Assembly: GCF_000981585.1 (NCBI RefSeq)
Contig: NZ_LN831776.1
Span: forward strand, 2,433,001-2,497,000
Direction: 5' to 3'
DNA length: 64,000 nucleotides
DNA from: Paenibacillus riograndensis SBR5
GTDB lineage: Bacteria; Bacillota; Bacilli; Paenibacillales; Paenibacillaceae
The notes under the pieces are model-generated. The model did no database searches and was not told where the DNA came from. It worked only from the letters and a program-made list of their open reading frames with translations. This document shows positions 52,045-62,447 of the stretch, piece by piece; position 1 is the stretch's first letter, and every line of letters begins with the position of its first letter. A program made the position numbers and the translations under genes.

Positions 52045-52127
52045 GGATTCCGGGGAGTCGTTCTCCAGGTAACACTAGAACCAAGACGGCTGCGCTGTCC
52101 CGTGGAGGACCGCACAGCCGTTTCTAC
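52045..52127. repeat. Terminator-like repeated block, copy 2
   Basis: This block is related to 48455-48530: GGGGAGTCGTTC, GAACCAAGACGGCTG, CCGTGGAGGAC and CACAGCCGTTT. The stem GACGGCTG/CAGCCGT is kept while the inner pairs differ, which suggests a conserved RNA or DNA hairpin. Confidence 0.6.
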
Positions 52128-52397
52128 TTGTACATTGTTGTCCCCGCAAAGTACCTGAATCGCTGCTTCTAAGCTAAAGCCCCACTTTCTGGGTTATTTT
52201 ATCGGGGCCCCGGCTAAGCCCCGCTGGACCTCAGGAAATGGCCCCGCTGATGAGGTTGATTATATAACGTTTATGTATGGCTACTCCTTGATTTCATACA
52301 TTCTTGAGATAAATACCCAAGATTGTGAAACCAAGGACATGGTTTATACGTTTAAGCTATTATGACAGTCCGGAAGTAAAGACGGGAGGAGAACGAT

Positions 52398-52934
52398 ATG
52401 GAAACGCTGTATTTGGGCTGTTTGGCGCTTGGCGTCATTTTTGCCGTAGTCAGCGTGCTTTTGGGAGATCTGATCGGCAGTGCTTTGGACGGAATTTTTG
52501 ATGTGGTGTCTTTTCATTTTATCAGCCCTGCGGTTCTGGCCGGAGGCATCACCGTATTCGGGGGGGCAGGCATTTTGCTGACCCGCTACAGCAGTCTGGA
52601 GAAGGGTCCGGTTCTGGCATTGTCTCTCTTGACGGCGGCGTTTATGGGCGTGGTCATGTATCTGGGCGTAGTGAAGCCTGTGAACAAGAGCGAAATGTCC
52701 AGCGGATTTTCCATGAGTGAACTGCCCGGCAAAATCGGGGAAATTACCGTCCCCGTTCCGGCACAGGGCTACGGCGAGATTATGGTGAAGTTCGGTGCAG
52801 GCAACAGTCTGCATACGGCGGCCAGCTTTGATCATCATCCTCTGCCTGCCGGAATAAAGGTTGTAGTGGTTGATGTCGAAGATGGTGTTGCGCTTGTGTC
52901 TGAATTCGAACAGCGAAGAGGAGTGGATGCGTAA
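52398..52934 (+). CDS. NfeD-like membrane protein
   Basis: A 178-residue protein with three to four predicted membrane helices in the first about 105 residues (LYLGCLALGVIFAVVSVLLG, AVLAGGITVFGGAGILLT, VLALSLLTAAFMGVVMYLG). A soluble beta domain of the NfeD OB-fold type follows (GKIGEITVPVPAQGYGEIMV onward). AGGAG precedes the ATG. Its stop overlaps the flotillin start as TAATG, the known NfeD-flotillin operon arrangement (YuaF-YuaG in Bacillus). It likely works with flotillin in membrane microdomains. Confidence 0.87.
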   Translation: METLYLGCLALGVIFAVVSVLLGDLIGSALDGIFDVVSFHFISPAVLAGGITVFGGAGILLTRYSSLEKGPVLALSLLTAAFMGVVMYLGVVKPVNKSEMSSGFSMSELPGKIGEITVPVPAQGYGEIMVKFGAGNSLHTAASFDHHPLPAGIKVVVVDVEDGVALVSEFEQRRGVDA

Positions 52935-54475
52935 TGTTTGGTTTGCCTGATTTTTTGTTTATTCCAGCTGTGGTAATTGCGGTGCTTCTGGTGCTCGGGA
53001 TTGCCTTCTGGGCGCGGTACAAGACGGTAGGCCCTGATGAAGGGATGATCGTTACCGGTTCCTTCCTTGGCAGCAATCATATATCCGATGACGGCTCCGG
53101 CCGCAAAATCAAGATCGTCCGCGGAGGCGGGGCATTTATTCTTCCGGTCTTCCAGAAGGCGGAATTCATGTCGCTGCTGTCCCACAAGCTCGATGTGACG
53201 ACACCGGAGGTGTACACGGAGCAAGGGGTGCCTGTCATTGCCGACGGGGTGGCCATTATCAAGGTGGGCAGCTCCACCGAGGATGTGGCTACCGCAGCCG
53301 AGCAGTTCATGGGCAAGCCGATTGATGCGCTGAAGAGCGAAGCCCAGGAGGTGCTGGAGGGCCATCTGCGGGCAATCCTCGGTTCGATGACCGTGGAGGA
53401 GGTCTACCGCAACCGTGACCGTTTTGCCCAGGAGGTTCAAGGGGTAGCTGCACGTGATCTGAAAAAAATGGGGCTGCAGATTGTCTCCTTCACGATTAAG
53501 GATGTGCGCGACAAGCATGGATATCTGGAAGCGCTCGGGAAGCCGCGGATTGCGGCTGTTAAGAGGGATGCAGAGATTGCCGAAGCGGAAGCGCTGCGGG
53601 ATGCGCGGATTCAAAAGGCCAATGCCGAAGAACAGGGGCAGAAGGCCGAGCTGCTGCGCGACACGAACATTGCCGAAGCCTCCAAGGATAACCAGCTCAA
53701 GGTTGCCGCTTTTAAGCGCGATCAGGATACTGCGAAGGCGGAAGCTGACCAGGCGTACCATATTCAGGAGGCACGTGCCAAACAGACAGTGGTAGAGGAG
53801 CAGATGAAGGTCGAACTGGTCCGCAAGGAACGTGAGATTGACCTTCAGGCCAAGGAAATCCAGGTCCGTGAGAAGCAGTATGACGCGGAAGTGAAGAAAA
53901 AAGCCGAAGCCGACCGCTATGCGGTGGAACAGGCGGCGGAAGCCGACAAGGCGAAGAGAATGCGCGAAGCGGATGCCTTGCAGTACAGCATTGAAACCCA
54001 GGCCCGCGCGACTTCAGAGCAGAAGCGGCTGGAAGGCCAGGCGGTGGCGGATGCTGAGCTGGCCAAAGGTAAAGCGGAATCCGAGGTGATCCGGCTGCGC
54101 GGTCTTGCGGAAGCGGAAGCCAAGGAGAAGCTGGCGGAAGCGTTCCAGAAATTCGGCGAGGCCGCTGTACTCGATATTATCGTGAAAATGCTGCCTGAGC
54201 TGGCCGGACGCATCGCCGAGCCGCTCGCTTCGATCGATAAGCTTACGGTGGTGGATACCGGCAACGGGGAGGGGGCGGCCCGGGTCAGCAACTATGTGAC
54301 CCAGCTGATGTCCACGGCTCCTGAAATGCTGAAGAGTGTGTCCGGGATTGATGTGGAGGCGTTGATCAAGGGGCTGACCAAAGGGAATACGCACACCCCG
54401 GCATCTTCCGGTCCGGCTGTAACCCAGCCTGCAGCTTCTGCTCCTGTAGCACTGGCTGAGAAACGCGAAGAATAG
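52934..54475 (+). CDS. floT: Flotillin-like protein
   Basis: A 513-residue scaffold protein. It has an N-terminal hydrophobic anchor (LFIPAVVIAVLLVLGIAFWA), a PHB/SPFH domain (about 35-230; RGGGAFILPVFQKAEFMSL, GVAARDLKKMGLQIVSFTIKD), and a long coiled coil rich in Ala, Glu and Lys (about 210-400, many AEAEA and QAK repeats). The C-terminus after about 430 (LPELAGRIAEPLASIDKL) is typical of flotillins. It organises membrane microdomains and fluidity. It is translationally coupled to the NfeD-like gene. The symbol follows Bacillus subtilis FloT/YuaG by family similarity. Confidence 0.92.
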   Translation: MFGLPDFLFIPAVVIAVLLVLGIAFWARYKTVGPDEGMIVTGSFLGSNHISDDGSGRKIKIVRGGGAFILPVFQKAEFMSLLSHKLDVTTPEVYTEQGVPVIADGVAIIKVGSSTEDVATAAEQFMGKPIDALKSEAQEVLEGHLRAILGSMTVEEVYRNRDRFAQEVQGVAARDLKKMGLQIVSFTIKDVRDKHGYLEALGKPRIAAVKRDAEIAEAEALRDARIQKANAEEQGQKAELLRDTNIAEASKDNQLKVAAFKRDQDTAKAEADQAYHIQEARAKQTVVEEQMKVELVRKEREIDLQAKEIQVREKQYDAEVKKKAEADRYAVEQAAEADKAKRMREADALQYSIETQARATSEQKRLEGQAVADAELAKGKAESEVIRLRGLAEAEAKEKLAEAFQKFGEAAVLDIIVKMLPELAGRIAEPLASIDKLTVVDTGNGEGAARVSNYVTQLMSTAPEMLKSVSGIDVEALIKGLTKGNTHTPASSGPAVTQPAASAPVALAEKREE

Positions 54476-54569
54476 TAAATAAGCACCAAGATCCAGGGGA
54501 TGACCGGCTTCCGCCTGTCGTCCCTTTCTTTTTAAACATCCGCAGTTATGAGAAGTGGAGGTGGCCCGG

Positions 54570-55277
54570 TTGCAGCTGATTCTGGATAATATCCGCAAAA
54601 GCTTTGATAACAAGACAGTGCTGAAAGGCATCGATTTTACCTTTGAACAAGGCAAAATCTACGGCCTGCTGGGGCGCAACGGAGCCGGGAAGACTTCGCT
54701 CTTCAATTGCCTGAGCGGAGAAACCCGGATGGACAGCGGTGGAGCTTTTTTACGGCGAAATGAAGTAAGCCTGCCGCTGCGGGAGGAGGAGATCGGGTAT
54801 GTCTTTTCTCTGCCGATCCTGCCGGAATTCCTGACAGGCTATGAATTTGTGAAGTTTTATATGGACATCAACCAGGATAAAATACAGTCCGGCAGAACCA
54901 TTGACGGCTATTTTGACATTATCCGGTTTGAGCAAGAGGACCGGCACCGGCTGATCAAAGGCTATTCCCACGGCATGAAGAACAAAATCCAAATGCTGTG
55001 CTTTATCATCACCCGTCCACCGCTGATCCTGCTGGATGAGCCGCTTACCTCGTTCGACGTCGTGGTGGCGCTGGAGATCAAGAAGCTGCTGCGTGAGATG
55101 AAGCAGGACCATATTATTATTTTCTCGACCCATATTCTGCAGCTTGCCGCCGATCTGTGCGATGAGCTGGTCATTTTGAATAACGGTGTGCTTCAGGAGA
55201 TTCCCGCAGACACCCTGCACAGTCCGGAATTCGAGGAACAGATTATCGCACTGCTGAAGGATGGCAGCCATGATTAG
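54570..55277 (+). CDS. ABC transporter ATP-binding protein (ABC-2 type)
   Basis: About 235 residues. It has Walker A GLLGRNGAGKTSLF, a signature replaced by KGYSHGMKNKIQM in place of LSGGQ (usual in this exporter group), Walker B ILLDEPLTSFDV and the switch His in IIFSTHILQ. The frame opens at GTG 54555, but GGAGGTG at 54557-54563 selects TTG 54570 (MQLILDNIRKSF). It is followed by, and overlaps, a large membrane protein that should be its permease. Confidence 0.9.
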   Translation: MQLILDNIRKSFDNKTVLKGIDFTFEQGKIYGLLGRNGAGKTSLFNCLSGETRMDSGGAFLRRNEVSLPLREEEIGYVFSLPILPEFLTGYEFVKFYMDINQDKIQSGRTIDGYFDIIRFEQEDRHRLIKGYSHGMKNKIQMLCFIITRPPLILLDEPLTSFDVVVALEIKKLLREMKQDHIIIFSTHILQLAADLCDELVILNNGVLQEIPADTLHSPEFEEQIIALLKDGSHD

Positions 55278-56886
55278 CACGCTGAATACCATAATGAAGA
55301 TCCGCGGGGCCTCGGGGGCGAACCGTCTGCTATACTATTTTGGAAGGCTGCCTCTTATCGGTAAACTGATGAATGACAACGTGTACTCCAAGGCCTCCCT
55401 CAAAAAAACATTCACCATAGCGGTCCTTATCCTGAAAATGATCTGGGGTTTTCTGTCCAAGTTTGCCTATCTGGGGCTTGTGGTGTACCTGCCTGTCCAG
55501 CTTGCCGTCAAGGAGCTGCCGATTGCGGAGCAGTACGATCTGTATCTGTATATTCTGGTTCTGCTAAGCTTTGGGGTGGGGGCTGTGTCGAATGCGATTA
55601 TTCTGGAACCCAAGCGGGATAAATATATCTGTGTCAAGCTGATGAGGCTGCCTGCGGACAAATACATGCATGCTGTGATGGCCCTCCGGGCGCTGACTTT
55701 TTTTGTTTATTTTATTCCTGCAATGGTGGTATTTGCCCGGGCCTATGGCGCGCCGCTCTGGCAGGGTCTGCTGCTGTCCTTACTGCTGTCCTTATGGCGT
55801 ATAGCTGGTGAAGCGCTGCATTTATGGATTTTTGACCGGAAGGAAATTGTTCTGGTGAAAAAAAACGGCCTCGTCTGGACCGTCATTGGTGCAGGCTATC
55901 TGCTGGCTTATGTCCCGCTGTACATGGGAAGCTCTCTGCTTGATATGGATAACATGCTGTTTAGCCTTCCCTTGAGTCTGGCGCTTGTGGTTCTGGGAGC
56001 TGTATCCGCTTGGTATATTGCGAGGTATGCCGGCTACCGGAACGCAGTGGATGCGGTCACCAAAATAGATGATCCGCTGCTGGACATGGGAAGGATGATG
56101 AAAGAGGCAAGCATGAAGCAGGTCGAGACTAAGGAGAAGGACTTCTCGGCAGAGAAGCTGAGGCCTGGCCAATTTGCGGGGAAAAGCGGCTTTGCCTACT
56201 TGAACGCCATTTTTTTCTCCCGGCATAAACGTTTCCTGATTCAGCCCATTCAGCGGCGGCTGGTGATCATTGGCGCGCTTTCTGCTGCCGGGCTGCTGGC
56301 GATGTTCGCCGCCCCGGACGCCTTCTCGAAGCTGGCCCGCTATTTAATCAGCAGCCTCCCTGTCCTGGTCATTGCCATGAATTTCACCTCCATCGGGGAA
56401 CGGGTCTGCAAAGCGATGTTCTTCAACTGTGACCTGAGTCTGCTGCGGTATGGATTTTACCGCGAACGTTCGGCGATTCTGAGCAATTTCCGCACCCGCC
56501 TGCTCCGCATCAGCGGCCTTAATCTCATTCCGGCCGCAGCTATCTGTGTCGGCGTGAATCTGCTCCTTTTCTTGTCCGGGGAGCATTGGGGTGTTGGGGA
56601 AGCACTGATTGTAAGCTGTGCTATCCTGGGGTTGTCACTGTTTTTCTCCGTACATCATTTGTTTATGTATTATATCTTCCAGCCCTACAGCACGGAACTG
56701 AATGTGAAGAATCCGTTCTTCAGTATCGTGAACAGTATCGTTCTGGCGGTGGGCGTCGTCTGCATGCAGTTTCAGAGCTCGCCGGCCCGGTTTGCTATGG
56801 TCGTGCTGCTTGCGGCTGCGGCCTATATGCTGATTGCCTTGTTTTTGGTATACAAATATTCGTCCAGAACCTTCCGCGTGAAATGA
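55270..56886 (+). CDS. ABC transporter permease-like membrane protein
   Basis: About 538 residues with roughly ten to twelve predicted membrane helices (FAYLGLVVYLPVQLAV, TFFVYFIPAMVVFARAYG, VIGAGYLLAYVPLYMG, FAMVVLLAAAAYMLIALFLVY). ATG 55270 (MISTLNTIMKIRG) is preferred over 55261 by the AAGGA at 55256, and it overlaps the ATPase gene by 8 bases. No family signature is recognised; the export role is inferred from the partner ATPase. The substrate is unknown. Confidence 0.78.
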   Translation: MISTLNTIMKIRGASGANRLLYYFGRLPLIGKLMNDNVYSKASLKKTFTIAVLILKMIWGFLSKFAYLGLVVYLPVQLAVKELPIAEQYDLYLYILVLLSFGVGAVSNAIILEPKRDKYICVKLMRLPADKYMHAVMALRALTFFVYFIPAMVVFARAYGAPLWQGLLLSLLLSLWRIAGEALHLWIFDRKEIVLVKKNGLVWTVIGAGYLLAYVPLYMGSSLLDMDNMLFSLPLSLALVVLGAVSAWYIARYAGYRNAVDAVTKIDDPLLDMGRMMKEASMKQVETKEKDFSAEKLRPGQFAGKSGFAYLNAIFFSRHKRFLIQPIQRRLVIIGALSAAGLLAMFAAPDAFSKLARYLISSLPVLVIAMNFTSIGERVCKAMFFNCDLSLLRYGFYRERSAILSNFRTRLLRISGLNLIPAAAICVGVNLLLFLSGEHWGVGEALIVSCAILGLSLFFSVHHLFMYYIFQPYSTELNVKNPFFSIVNSIVLAVGVVCMQFQSSPARFAMVVLLAAAAYMLIALFLVYKYSSRTFRVK

Positions 56887-57021
56887 TATCTCCTTCCAGC
56901 CTCTTCTAAAATGGAATTCTTGATGTTATGATGATAGCTCAAGTATAATCTACAGATGCTGCGGCGTTATACGGGCTGCTTTAAAAAGAAAGGGTATTCA
57001 GAAGTAAAAGAGGTGTCGGAA

Positions 57022-57891
57022 GTGAGCAGTATAACAGTAGCAAAGGTACTTAACAATAATGTGATTATCGCCCAGCATCCCCAATATGCCGAAGTAGTTG
57101 TCATTGGCAAGGGCATCGGATTCAACCGTAAAGTACGCGATATGATCAATCTGTCCTCCGTGGAGAAGATGTTTATTCTCCGCAACCAGGAAGAGCAGGA
57201 GCAATATAAGCAGCTCGTTCCCCAGGTGGACGAGAAGCTGATTGAGGTTGTGCAAGAGATTGTACTGCATATCCTGCAGAACAGCCGCCAGCCGCTGAAT
57301 GAGCATATTCATATTGCGTTAACCGATCATATCTCTTTCGCCATCCGCCGTAACGAGCAGAATATTGCCATACATAATCCGTTTCTGTACGAAACCAAAG
57401 AAATCTATCCTGAAGAGTACAGCCTGGCGGAGTATGCGGTGGGGAGGATTAACGAGGCGATGGGGGTGAAACTGCCTTCAGACGAAATTGGTTTTGTCGC
57501 CCTGCATATTGTCAGCGCACTCAGCAACCGGCATATTTCCGAGGTCAAGGAGCATTCGCTGCTGATTGGGGATTTGGTGAATCTGGTGGAGGATCATCTG
57601 GAATATCATATTCCGCGCGATTCCCTGGATTACTCCCGGCTGGTGACCCATCTGCGCTTCGTGCTGGAGCGGCTCCGCCGGGGCGAAACAGTCCGCGAAA
57701 CCTCCTCGCTCGATGGATTGATGAAACGGGAATATCCGGAGATGTATATGCTGGCCTGGAAGCTGACCAAAGTTATCGAGAAGCGGGTGCGTATTCCTGT
57801 ATACGCGGCAGAAGTAAGCTACCTGACGATTCATCTGCAGCGGCTTGCCCAGAAAAAAGAGGATGAAGCGGACATGCAGCAGCCGGATTAA
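57022..57891 (+). CDS. glcT: PTS transcription antiterminator GlcT
   Basis: About 289 residues. The RNA-binding CAT domain covers about 1-58 (VAKVLNNNVIIAQHPQYAEV, GKGIGFNRKVRDMI). PRD1 covers about 70-175 (His in LTDHISFAIRR) and PRD2 about 180-280 (YSRLVTHLRFVLERL). GTG 57022 follows AGAGGTG; the frame is open to 56956. When glucose is transported, the protein binds the RAT in the ptsG leader and prevents termination. A matching RAT/terminator is visible directly downstream at 58050-58171, which makes the assignment firm. Confidence 0.95.
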   Translation: MSSITVAKVLNNNVIIAQHPQYAEVVVIGKGIGFNRKVRDMINLSSVEKMFILRNQEEQEQYKQLVPQVDEKLIEVVQEIVLHILQNSRQPLNEHIHIALTDHISFAIRRNEQNIAIHNPFLYETKEIYPEEYSLAEYAVGRINEAMGVKLPSDEIGFVALHIVSALSNRHISEVKEHSLLIGDLVNLVEDHLEYHIPRDSLDYSRLVTHLRFVLERLRRGETVRETSSLDGLMKREYPEMYMLAWKLTKVIEKRVRIPVYAAEVSYLTIHLQRLAQKKEDEADMQQPD

Positions 57892-57988
57892 GCCTTACAA
57901 CAAGGGACGGTTTTGCTGTCCTCTGAAAGATGCGCCTTCATATGCATTCTTACATTTGGAGCCAAGCCCCGCGTTTCGTTTTTTTTGC

Positions 57989-58017
57989 TTGCATGTTCAA
58001 AAAAACGGTGCTACAAT
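57989..58017 (+). promoter_or_regulatory. ptsG promoter
   Basis: TTGCAT (57989-57994) and TACAAT (58012-58017) are 17 bases apart. The start of the leader RNA would be near 58024, just before the RAT. Confidence 0.7.
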
Positions 58018-58049
58018 GTTCCCTGGTAAAACAAAACAGAATTCAAAGC

Positions 58050-58171
58050 GTGTAACTGATTCGATCAGGCATGAGTGATTTACAGTATTTTGGTTGTTCA
58101 GCCCCAAGTCGGGGTAATCTAACGTTGTGTTAGAGGAACAACCTGTATACTGTATTGCTCATGCCTTTTTT
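58050..58171 (+). promoter_or_regulatory. RAT antiterminator and overlapping terminator in the ptsG leader
   Basis: GTGTAACTGATTCGATCAGG CATGAGTG at 58050-58078 closely resembles the Bacillus ptsG ribonucleic antiterminator. Its 3' part GGCATGAG (58068-58075) is the 5' arm of a terminator whose 3' arm CTCATGCC (58158-58165) runs into TTTTTT. GlcT binding to the RAT would therefore exclude the terminator. A further hairpin (GCCCCAAGTCGGGGT) lies inside the loop. Confidence 0.9.
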
Positions 58172-58214
58172 GGCTTCTGTTTGAACGAAATTAATGTGTA
58201 AGGGAGTGAACTCC

Positions 58215-60278
58215 ATGTTCAAAAAGCTGTTTGGCGTGCTGCAGAGGGTTGGTAAGGCACTTATGCTGCCTGTTGCCATTCTGCCTGCTGCGGGTCTGCT
58301 TCTTGGGATCGGCAACATGCTGGTTAACCCCGACTTCCTCCAATACGTTCCGGCGCTGGAAAATGATGTAGTTCAAGCCGTTGCAACCGTATTGATGAAT
58401 TCCGGGCAAATTGTTTTTGACAATCTGTCGCTGCTGTTTGCCGTTGGTGTAGCCATCGGCTTGGCCGGAGGCGAAGGGGTCGCCGGTCTGGCCGCCATCA
58501 TCGGGTTCCTCGTCATGAACGTAACGATGGGGACGGTTGTCGGTGTGAATGCTTATGTGCTTTCCTGGAAGGATTATGCCTACTCCAGTGTGCTCGGCAT
58601 TCCTACATTGCAGACCGGTGTCTTTGGCGGTATTCTGGTAGGTATTCTAGCGTCAGCAATGTATAAGCGGTTTTTCCGCATAGAGTTGCCGTCCTATCTC
58701 GGCTTCTTTGCAGGTAAACGCTTTGTGCCAATTATGACTGCAGTAACATCACTGTTGCTTGGTCTCCTGCTTACACTGATCTGGCCGCCGATTCAGCACG
58801 GTCTGAACTATGTATCGCAGAGTATGATCAACACGAACCTGACACTGTCGGCGTTCATCTTTGGGGTCATCGAGCGTTCACTGATTCCTTTTGGCCTGCA
58901 TCACATCTTCTATTCGCCATTCTGGTATGAATTTGGAAGCTATGTGGATAAAGCGGGCGATCTGATTCGCGGGGACCAGCGGATATTCATGCAGCAGCTC
59001 CGCGATGGTGTTGAGTTTACAGCGGGAACCTTTACGACAGGTAAATACCCATTCATGATGTTCGGTCTGCCTGCTGCGGCGCTGGCAATCTATCATGAAG
59101 CCAGACCCGAAAATAAACGGGTGGTCGGCAGCTTGATGATTTCTGCGGCCCTGACTTCATTCCTGACCGGGATTACCGAGCCGCTGGAATTCTCGTTCCT
59201 GTTCGTGGCTCCGCTGCTGTTCGCAGTACATGCCGTATTTGCAGGTCTGTCCTTCATGACCATGCACATCCTGAACGTCAAAATCGGGATGACCTTCTCC
59301 GGCGGGTTCATCGACTATATGCTCTTCGGGGTTATTCCTAACCGTACAGCATGGTGGCTGGTTATCCCGGTAGGTCTTGTGCTTGCGGTCATCTACTACT
59401 TCGGATTCCGCTTTGTAATCCGGAAGTTTAACCTCAGAACACCGGGCCGCGAAGATCCGTCCGATGATGTTGAAGAGACTGACACTGAGAATGTATCCAG
59501 AAGCGGCGACGATCTGCCGCGCAACATCTTGTCCGCGCTTGGCGGCAAAGAAAACATTACCCACCTCGACGCTTGTATTACACGCCTTCGTGTAGAGGTC
59601 AAGGATAAAGCCGGAGTTGACAAGAACCGCCTGAAGAAGCTGGGTGCATCCGGCGTGCTTGAAGTCGGCAACAACGTGCAGGCGATCTTCGGAACCCGGT
59701 CCGATACGATCAAATCGCAGATCCAGGATGTGATGGACGGCAGAACGCCTGCCGCTTCACCGGCAGCGGCCGCACCGCAGCCTGAGCTTGAGAAGCAGGC
59801 AGGTGAAGAAGGCGCAGCCATTATCCCTGAAGATATCGTGTCTCCGGTCAACGGAGAACTGCTCGATATCACCCAGGTACCGGATGCCGTCTTCTCCCAG
59901 AAGATGACCGGTGACGGGTTTGCATTCCTGTCGGATGACGGCAAGATTGCCTCGCCGGTATACGGCAAGGTGTTCAACGTCTTCCCGAGCAAGCATGCGG
60001 TCGGCATCATGTCCGATGGCGGCAAGGAAGTGCTGGTTCATATCGGCGTCAACACGGTTAAACTCAAAGGGAAAGGTTTTACAGTCCTGGTTGAAGAAGG
60101 TGATCTGGTTGCCGCAGGACAGCCGATCATGGAGGTTGATCTGGAGTACGTCAAGGCAAATGCGCCTTCTGTGATTTCACCAGTGATATTCTCCAATCTG
60201 CCGGAAGGATCAGCGGTCACTTTGAAGAAGCCGGGTAAAGTGGTTATCGGCGATAAAGATATCATCAGCATCATGTAA
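58215..60278 (+). CDS. ptsG: PTS glucose transporter, EIICBA fusion
   Basis: A 687-residue three-domain permease. EIIC (about 1-400) has its membrane helices and begins [24 protein letters not shown] (about 430-510) has the phosphorylated Cys454 in [13 protein letters not shown]. An Ala/Pro-rich linker leads to EIIA (about 530-687) with the phosphorylated His609 in [17 protein letters not shown]. It imports and phosphorylates glucose. GAAGGGAGTG precedes ATG 58215. It sits in a GlcT-RAT controlled operon with ptsH and ptsI. Confidence 0.96.
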   Translation: MFKKLFGVLQRVGKALMLPVAILPAAGLLLGIGNMLVNPDFLQYVPALENDVVQAVATVLMNSGQIVFDNLSLLFAVGVAIGLAGGEGVAGLAAIIGFLVMNVTMGTVVGVNAYVLSWKDYAYSSVLGIPTLQTGVFGGILVGILASAMYKRFFRIELPSYLGFFAGKRFVPIMTAVTSLLLGLLLTLIWPPIQHGLNYVSQSMINTNLTLSAFIFGVIERSLIPFGLHHIFYSPFWYEFGSYVDKAGDLIRGDQRIFMQQLRDGVEFTAGTFTTGKYPFMMFGLPAAALAIYHEARPENKRVVGSLMISAALTSFLTGITEPLEFSFLFVAPLLFAVHAVFAGLSFMTMHILNVKIGMTFSGGFIDYMLFGVIPNRTAWWLVIPVGLVLAVIYYFGFRFVIRKFNLRTPGREDPSDDVEETDTENVSRSGDDLPRNILSALGGKENITHLDACITRLRVEVKDKAGVDKNRLKKLGASGVLEVGNNVQAIFGTRSDTIKSQIQDVMDGRTPAASPAAAAPQPELEKQAGEEGAAIIPEDIVSPVNGELLDITQVPDAVFSQKMTGDGFAFLSDDGKIASPVYGKVFNVFPSKHAVGIMSDGGKEVLVHIGVNTVKLKGKGFTVLVEEGDLVAAGQPIMEVDLEYVKANAPSVISPVIFSNLPEGSAVTLKKPGKVVIGDKDIISIM

Positions 60279-60377
60279 AATGTGCAATGGCGAAGCGCTT
60301 CCTATATAATTAAAGGGAGCGCGGCCTTCACCATATAATACAAACCTATATGAACAGAAAGCGAGTTGGATATTATC

Positions 60378-60653
60378 ATGCAAAAAACATTCAGAATTAT
60401 TGACGAAGACGGAATTCACGCACGCCCGGCAACAGCGCTGGTAAATACAGCAACTAAATTCAAAGGCACTGAATCCTTTGCAGAAGCCAAAGGTAAAAAA
60501 GTAACGCTTAAATCCATTCTCGGCGTATTGTCTTTGGGTCTTGAAGCCGGCGATACACTGACTCTGATTACAGAAGGCAGTGAAGAAGCTGAAGCCCTGA
60601 GCGCACTTCAGGAAGTTATGGTTAAAGAAGGGCTGGGAGAGCTGCATGAGTAA
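60378..60653 (+). CDS. ptsH: Phosphocarrier protein HPr
   Basis: A 91-residue HPr. The phosphorylated His14 is in [12 protein letters not shown], and the regulatory Ser46 is in [14 protein letters not shown]. Ser46 is the HprK/P target needed for CcpA-dependent catabolite repression, so it links to the cre sites in this window. TTG 60366 opens the frame, but ATG 60378 fits HPr alignments. It overlaps ptsI by 8 bases. Confidence 0.95.
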   Translation: MQKTFRIIDEDGIHARPATALVNTATKFKGTESFAEAKGKKVTLKSILGVLSLGLEAGDTLTLITEGSEEAEALSALQEVMVKEGLGELHE

Positions 60654-62358
60654 AATTTCAGGAATCGCGGCTTCAGCAGGTATTGCCGTAGCCCGTGCCT
60701 TTATCCTGGAACATCCGGACTATACCATTACAAAAACGGCTGCCGCCGACGTGGAAGCAGAGATTGCTAAACTGACAGACGCGCTGGAGAAATCCAAAGC
60801 CGAGCTGCAGAGCATCAAGGAGCGCACGCTTGCTGAGCTGGGGGAGAAGAAAGCGGAGATTTTTGAATCCCATCTGCTGATTCTGGATGATCCCGAGCTG
60901 ATCAGTCCGGTAATGGACAAAATCCGCGAGGAAATGGTTAATGCGGACTACGCCTTAAATGAAGTGGCCACACAGTTTATTGAAATGTTCGAAAATATGA
61001 AAAGTGCGTACCTGCAGGAACGTGCGGCGGATATGCGTGATGTGACCAAACGCGTGCTGAACCACCTGCTCGGTATTCATTACGTCAGCCCTGCCGAGAT
61101 CAGCGAGGAAGTCATCGTGATCGCCCAGGATTTGACCCCTTCCGATACAGCACAGCTGAACCGCAACTTTGTCAAGGGCTTCACTACGAACATCGGCGGA
61201 CGCACGTCACACTCGGCCATCATGGCCCGTTCGCTGGAAATCCCGGCGGTAGTCGGCACTAAGAATGTGCTGTCTGAAGTCAAGGCAGGAGATCTGGTGA
61301 TTGTCGACGGCCTGAGCGGCGATGTGCTGATCAATCCGAGCGACGCTGAAGTGGCGGAGTACAAAGCCAAGCAAGCCGCTTATGATCTGCAAATCGCTGA
61401 GTGGAAAAAGCTCCGCGACGAGCCGACGGTATCGGCAGACGGCAAGCATGTGGAGCTGGCGGCCAACATCGGCACACCTAACGATGTGAACGGTGTAATC
61501 GATAACGGCGGGGAAGGCGTGGGCCTGTACCGCACCGAGTTCCTGTACATGGGCCGCGACAAGCTGCCTTCCGAGGAAATCCAGTACAATGCTTACCGCA
61601 CCGTACTGGAGAACATGAAGGGCAAACCGGTTGTGGTGCGCACGCTCGATATCGGCGGTGACAAGGAGCTGCCTTACCTGGATCTGCCGAAGGAAATGAA
61701 CCCGTTCCTCGGTTTCCGGGCGATCCGCCTGTGTCTGGACCGTCAGGATATTTTCCGCACCCAGCTGCGTGCCTTGCTCAGAGCGAGTGCCCACGGTGAT
61801 TTGCGGATCATGTTCCCGATGATCGCTACGCTCGGCGAATTCCGGGCAGCCCGTGATTTGCTGCTGGAAGAGAAGGCCAAGCTGCGCGAAGAAGGCAAGG
61901 AAGTATCGGACAGCATTCAATTGGGCATTATGGTGGAGATTCCTTCCACGGCGGTCCTGGCTGACCAGTTCGCCAAAGAAGTGGACTTCTTCAGTATCGG
62001 AACCAATGACCTTATCCAATATACAATGGCTGCTGACCGTATGAATGAGCGGGTATCGTACCTGTACCAGCCATACAACCCGGCCATTCTGCGCCTGGTC
62101 AAAACTGTGATTGACGCCGCCCATGCTGAAGGCAAATGGGCTGGCATGTGCGGTGAAATGGCTGGCGACAGCACAGCGATTCCGCTGCTGCTTGGCCTTG
62201 GCCTTGATGAATTCAGCATGAGCGCCACCTCCATTCTTCCGGCACGCAGCCAGATCTCCAAGCTGTCTGCCGCAGAGATGAAGGAAATGGCTGCGAAGGC
62301 GCTGCAGCTTAGCACCGCCGAGGAAGTTGCCGCACTGGTGCAGAGCAGCGTCAAATAA
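60646..62358 (+). CDS. ptsI: Phosphoenolpyruvate-protein phosphotransferase (enzyme I)
   Basis: A 570-residue enzyme I. The phosphorylated His189 is in [17 protein letters not shown]. The PEP-binding barrel has [32 protein letters not shown] and [18 protein letters not shown] Cys in [11 protein letters not shown] near 500 is the conserved acid. It transfers phosphate from PEP to HPr. It overlaps the end of ptsH, so ptsHI are coupled. A perfect terminator follows at 62418. Confidence 0.97.
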   Translation: MSKISGIAASAGIAVARAFILEHPDYTITKTAAADVEAEIAKLTDALEKSKAELQSIKERTLAELGEKKAEIFESHLLILDDPELISPVMDKIREEMVNADYALNEVATQFIEMFENMKSAYLQERAADMRDVTKRVLNHLLGIHYVSPAEISEEVIVIAQDLTPSDTAQLNRNFVKGFTTNIGGRTSHSAIMARSLEIPAVVGTKNVLSEVKAGDLVIVDGLSGDVLINPSDAEVAEYKAKQAAYDLQIAEWKKLRDEPTVSADGKHVELAANIGTPNDVNGVIDNGGEGVGLYRTEFLYMGRDKLPSEEIQYNAYRTVLENMKGKPVVVRTLDIGGDKELPYLDLPKEMNPFLGFRAIRLCLDRQDIFRTQLRALLRASAHGDLRIMFPMIATLGEFRAARDLLLEEKAKLREEGKEVSDSIQLGIMVEIPSTAVLADQFAKEVDFFSIGTNDLIQYTMAADRMNERVSYLYQPYNPAILRLVKTVIDAAHAEGKWAGMCGEMAGDSTAIPLLLGLGLDEFSMSATSILPARSQISKLSAAEMKEMAAKALQLSTAEEVAALVQSSVK

Positions 62359-62417
62359 TTACTTGTTTCAGGAATTACTCCGTTTGATCCGCAAGTCACT
62401 TTTCCAACTACTTTATG

Positions 62418-62447
62418 CCGGCCTCCTTCGGGAGGCCGGTTTTTTTG
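62418..62447 (+). terminator. Terminator of the pts operon
   Basis: CCGGCCTCC, TTCG tetraloop, GGAGGCCGG and a run of T. The stem is perfect over nine base pairs. Confidence 0.95.
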
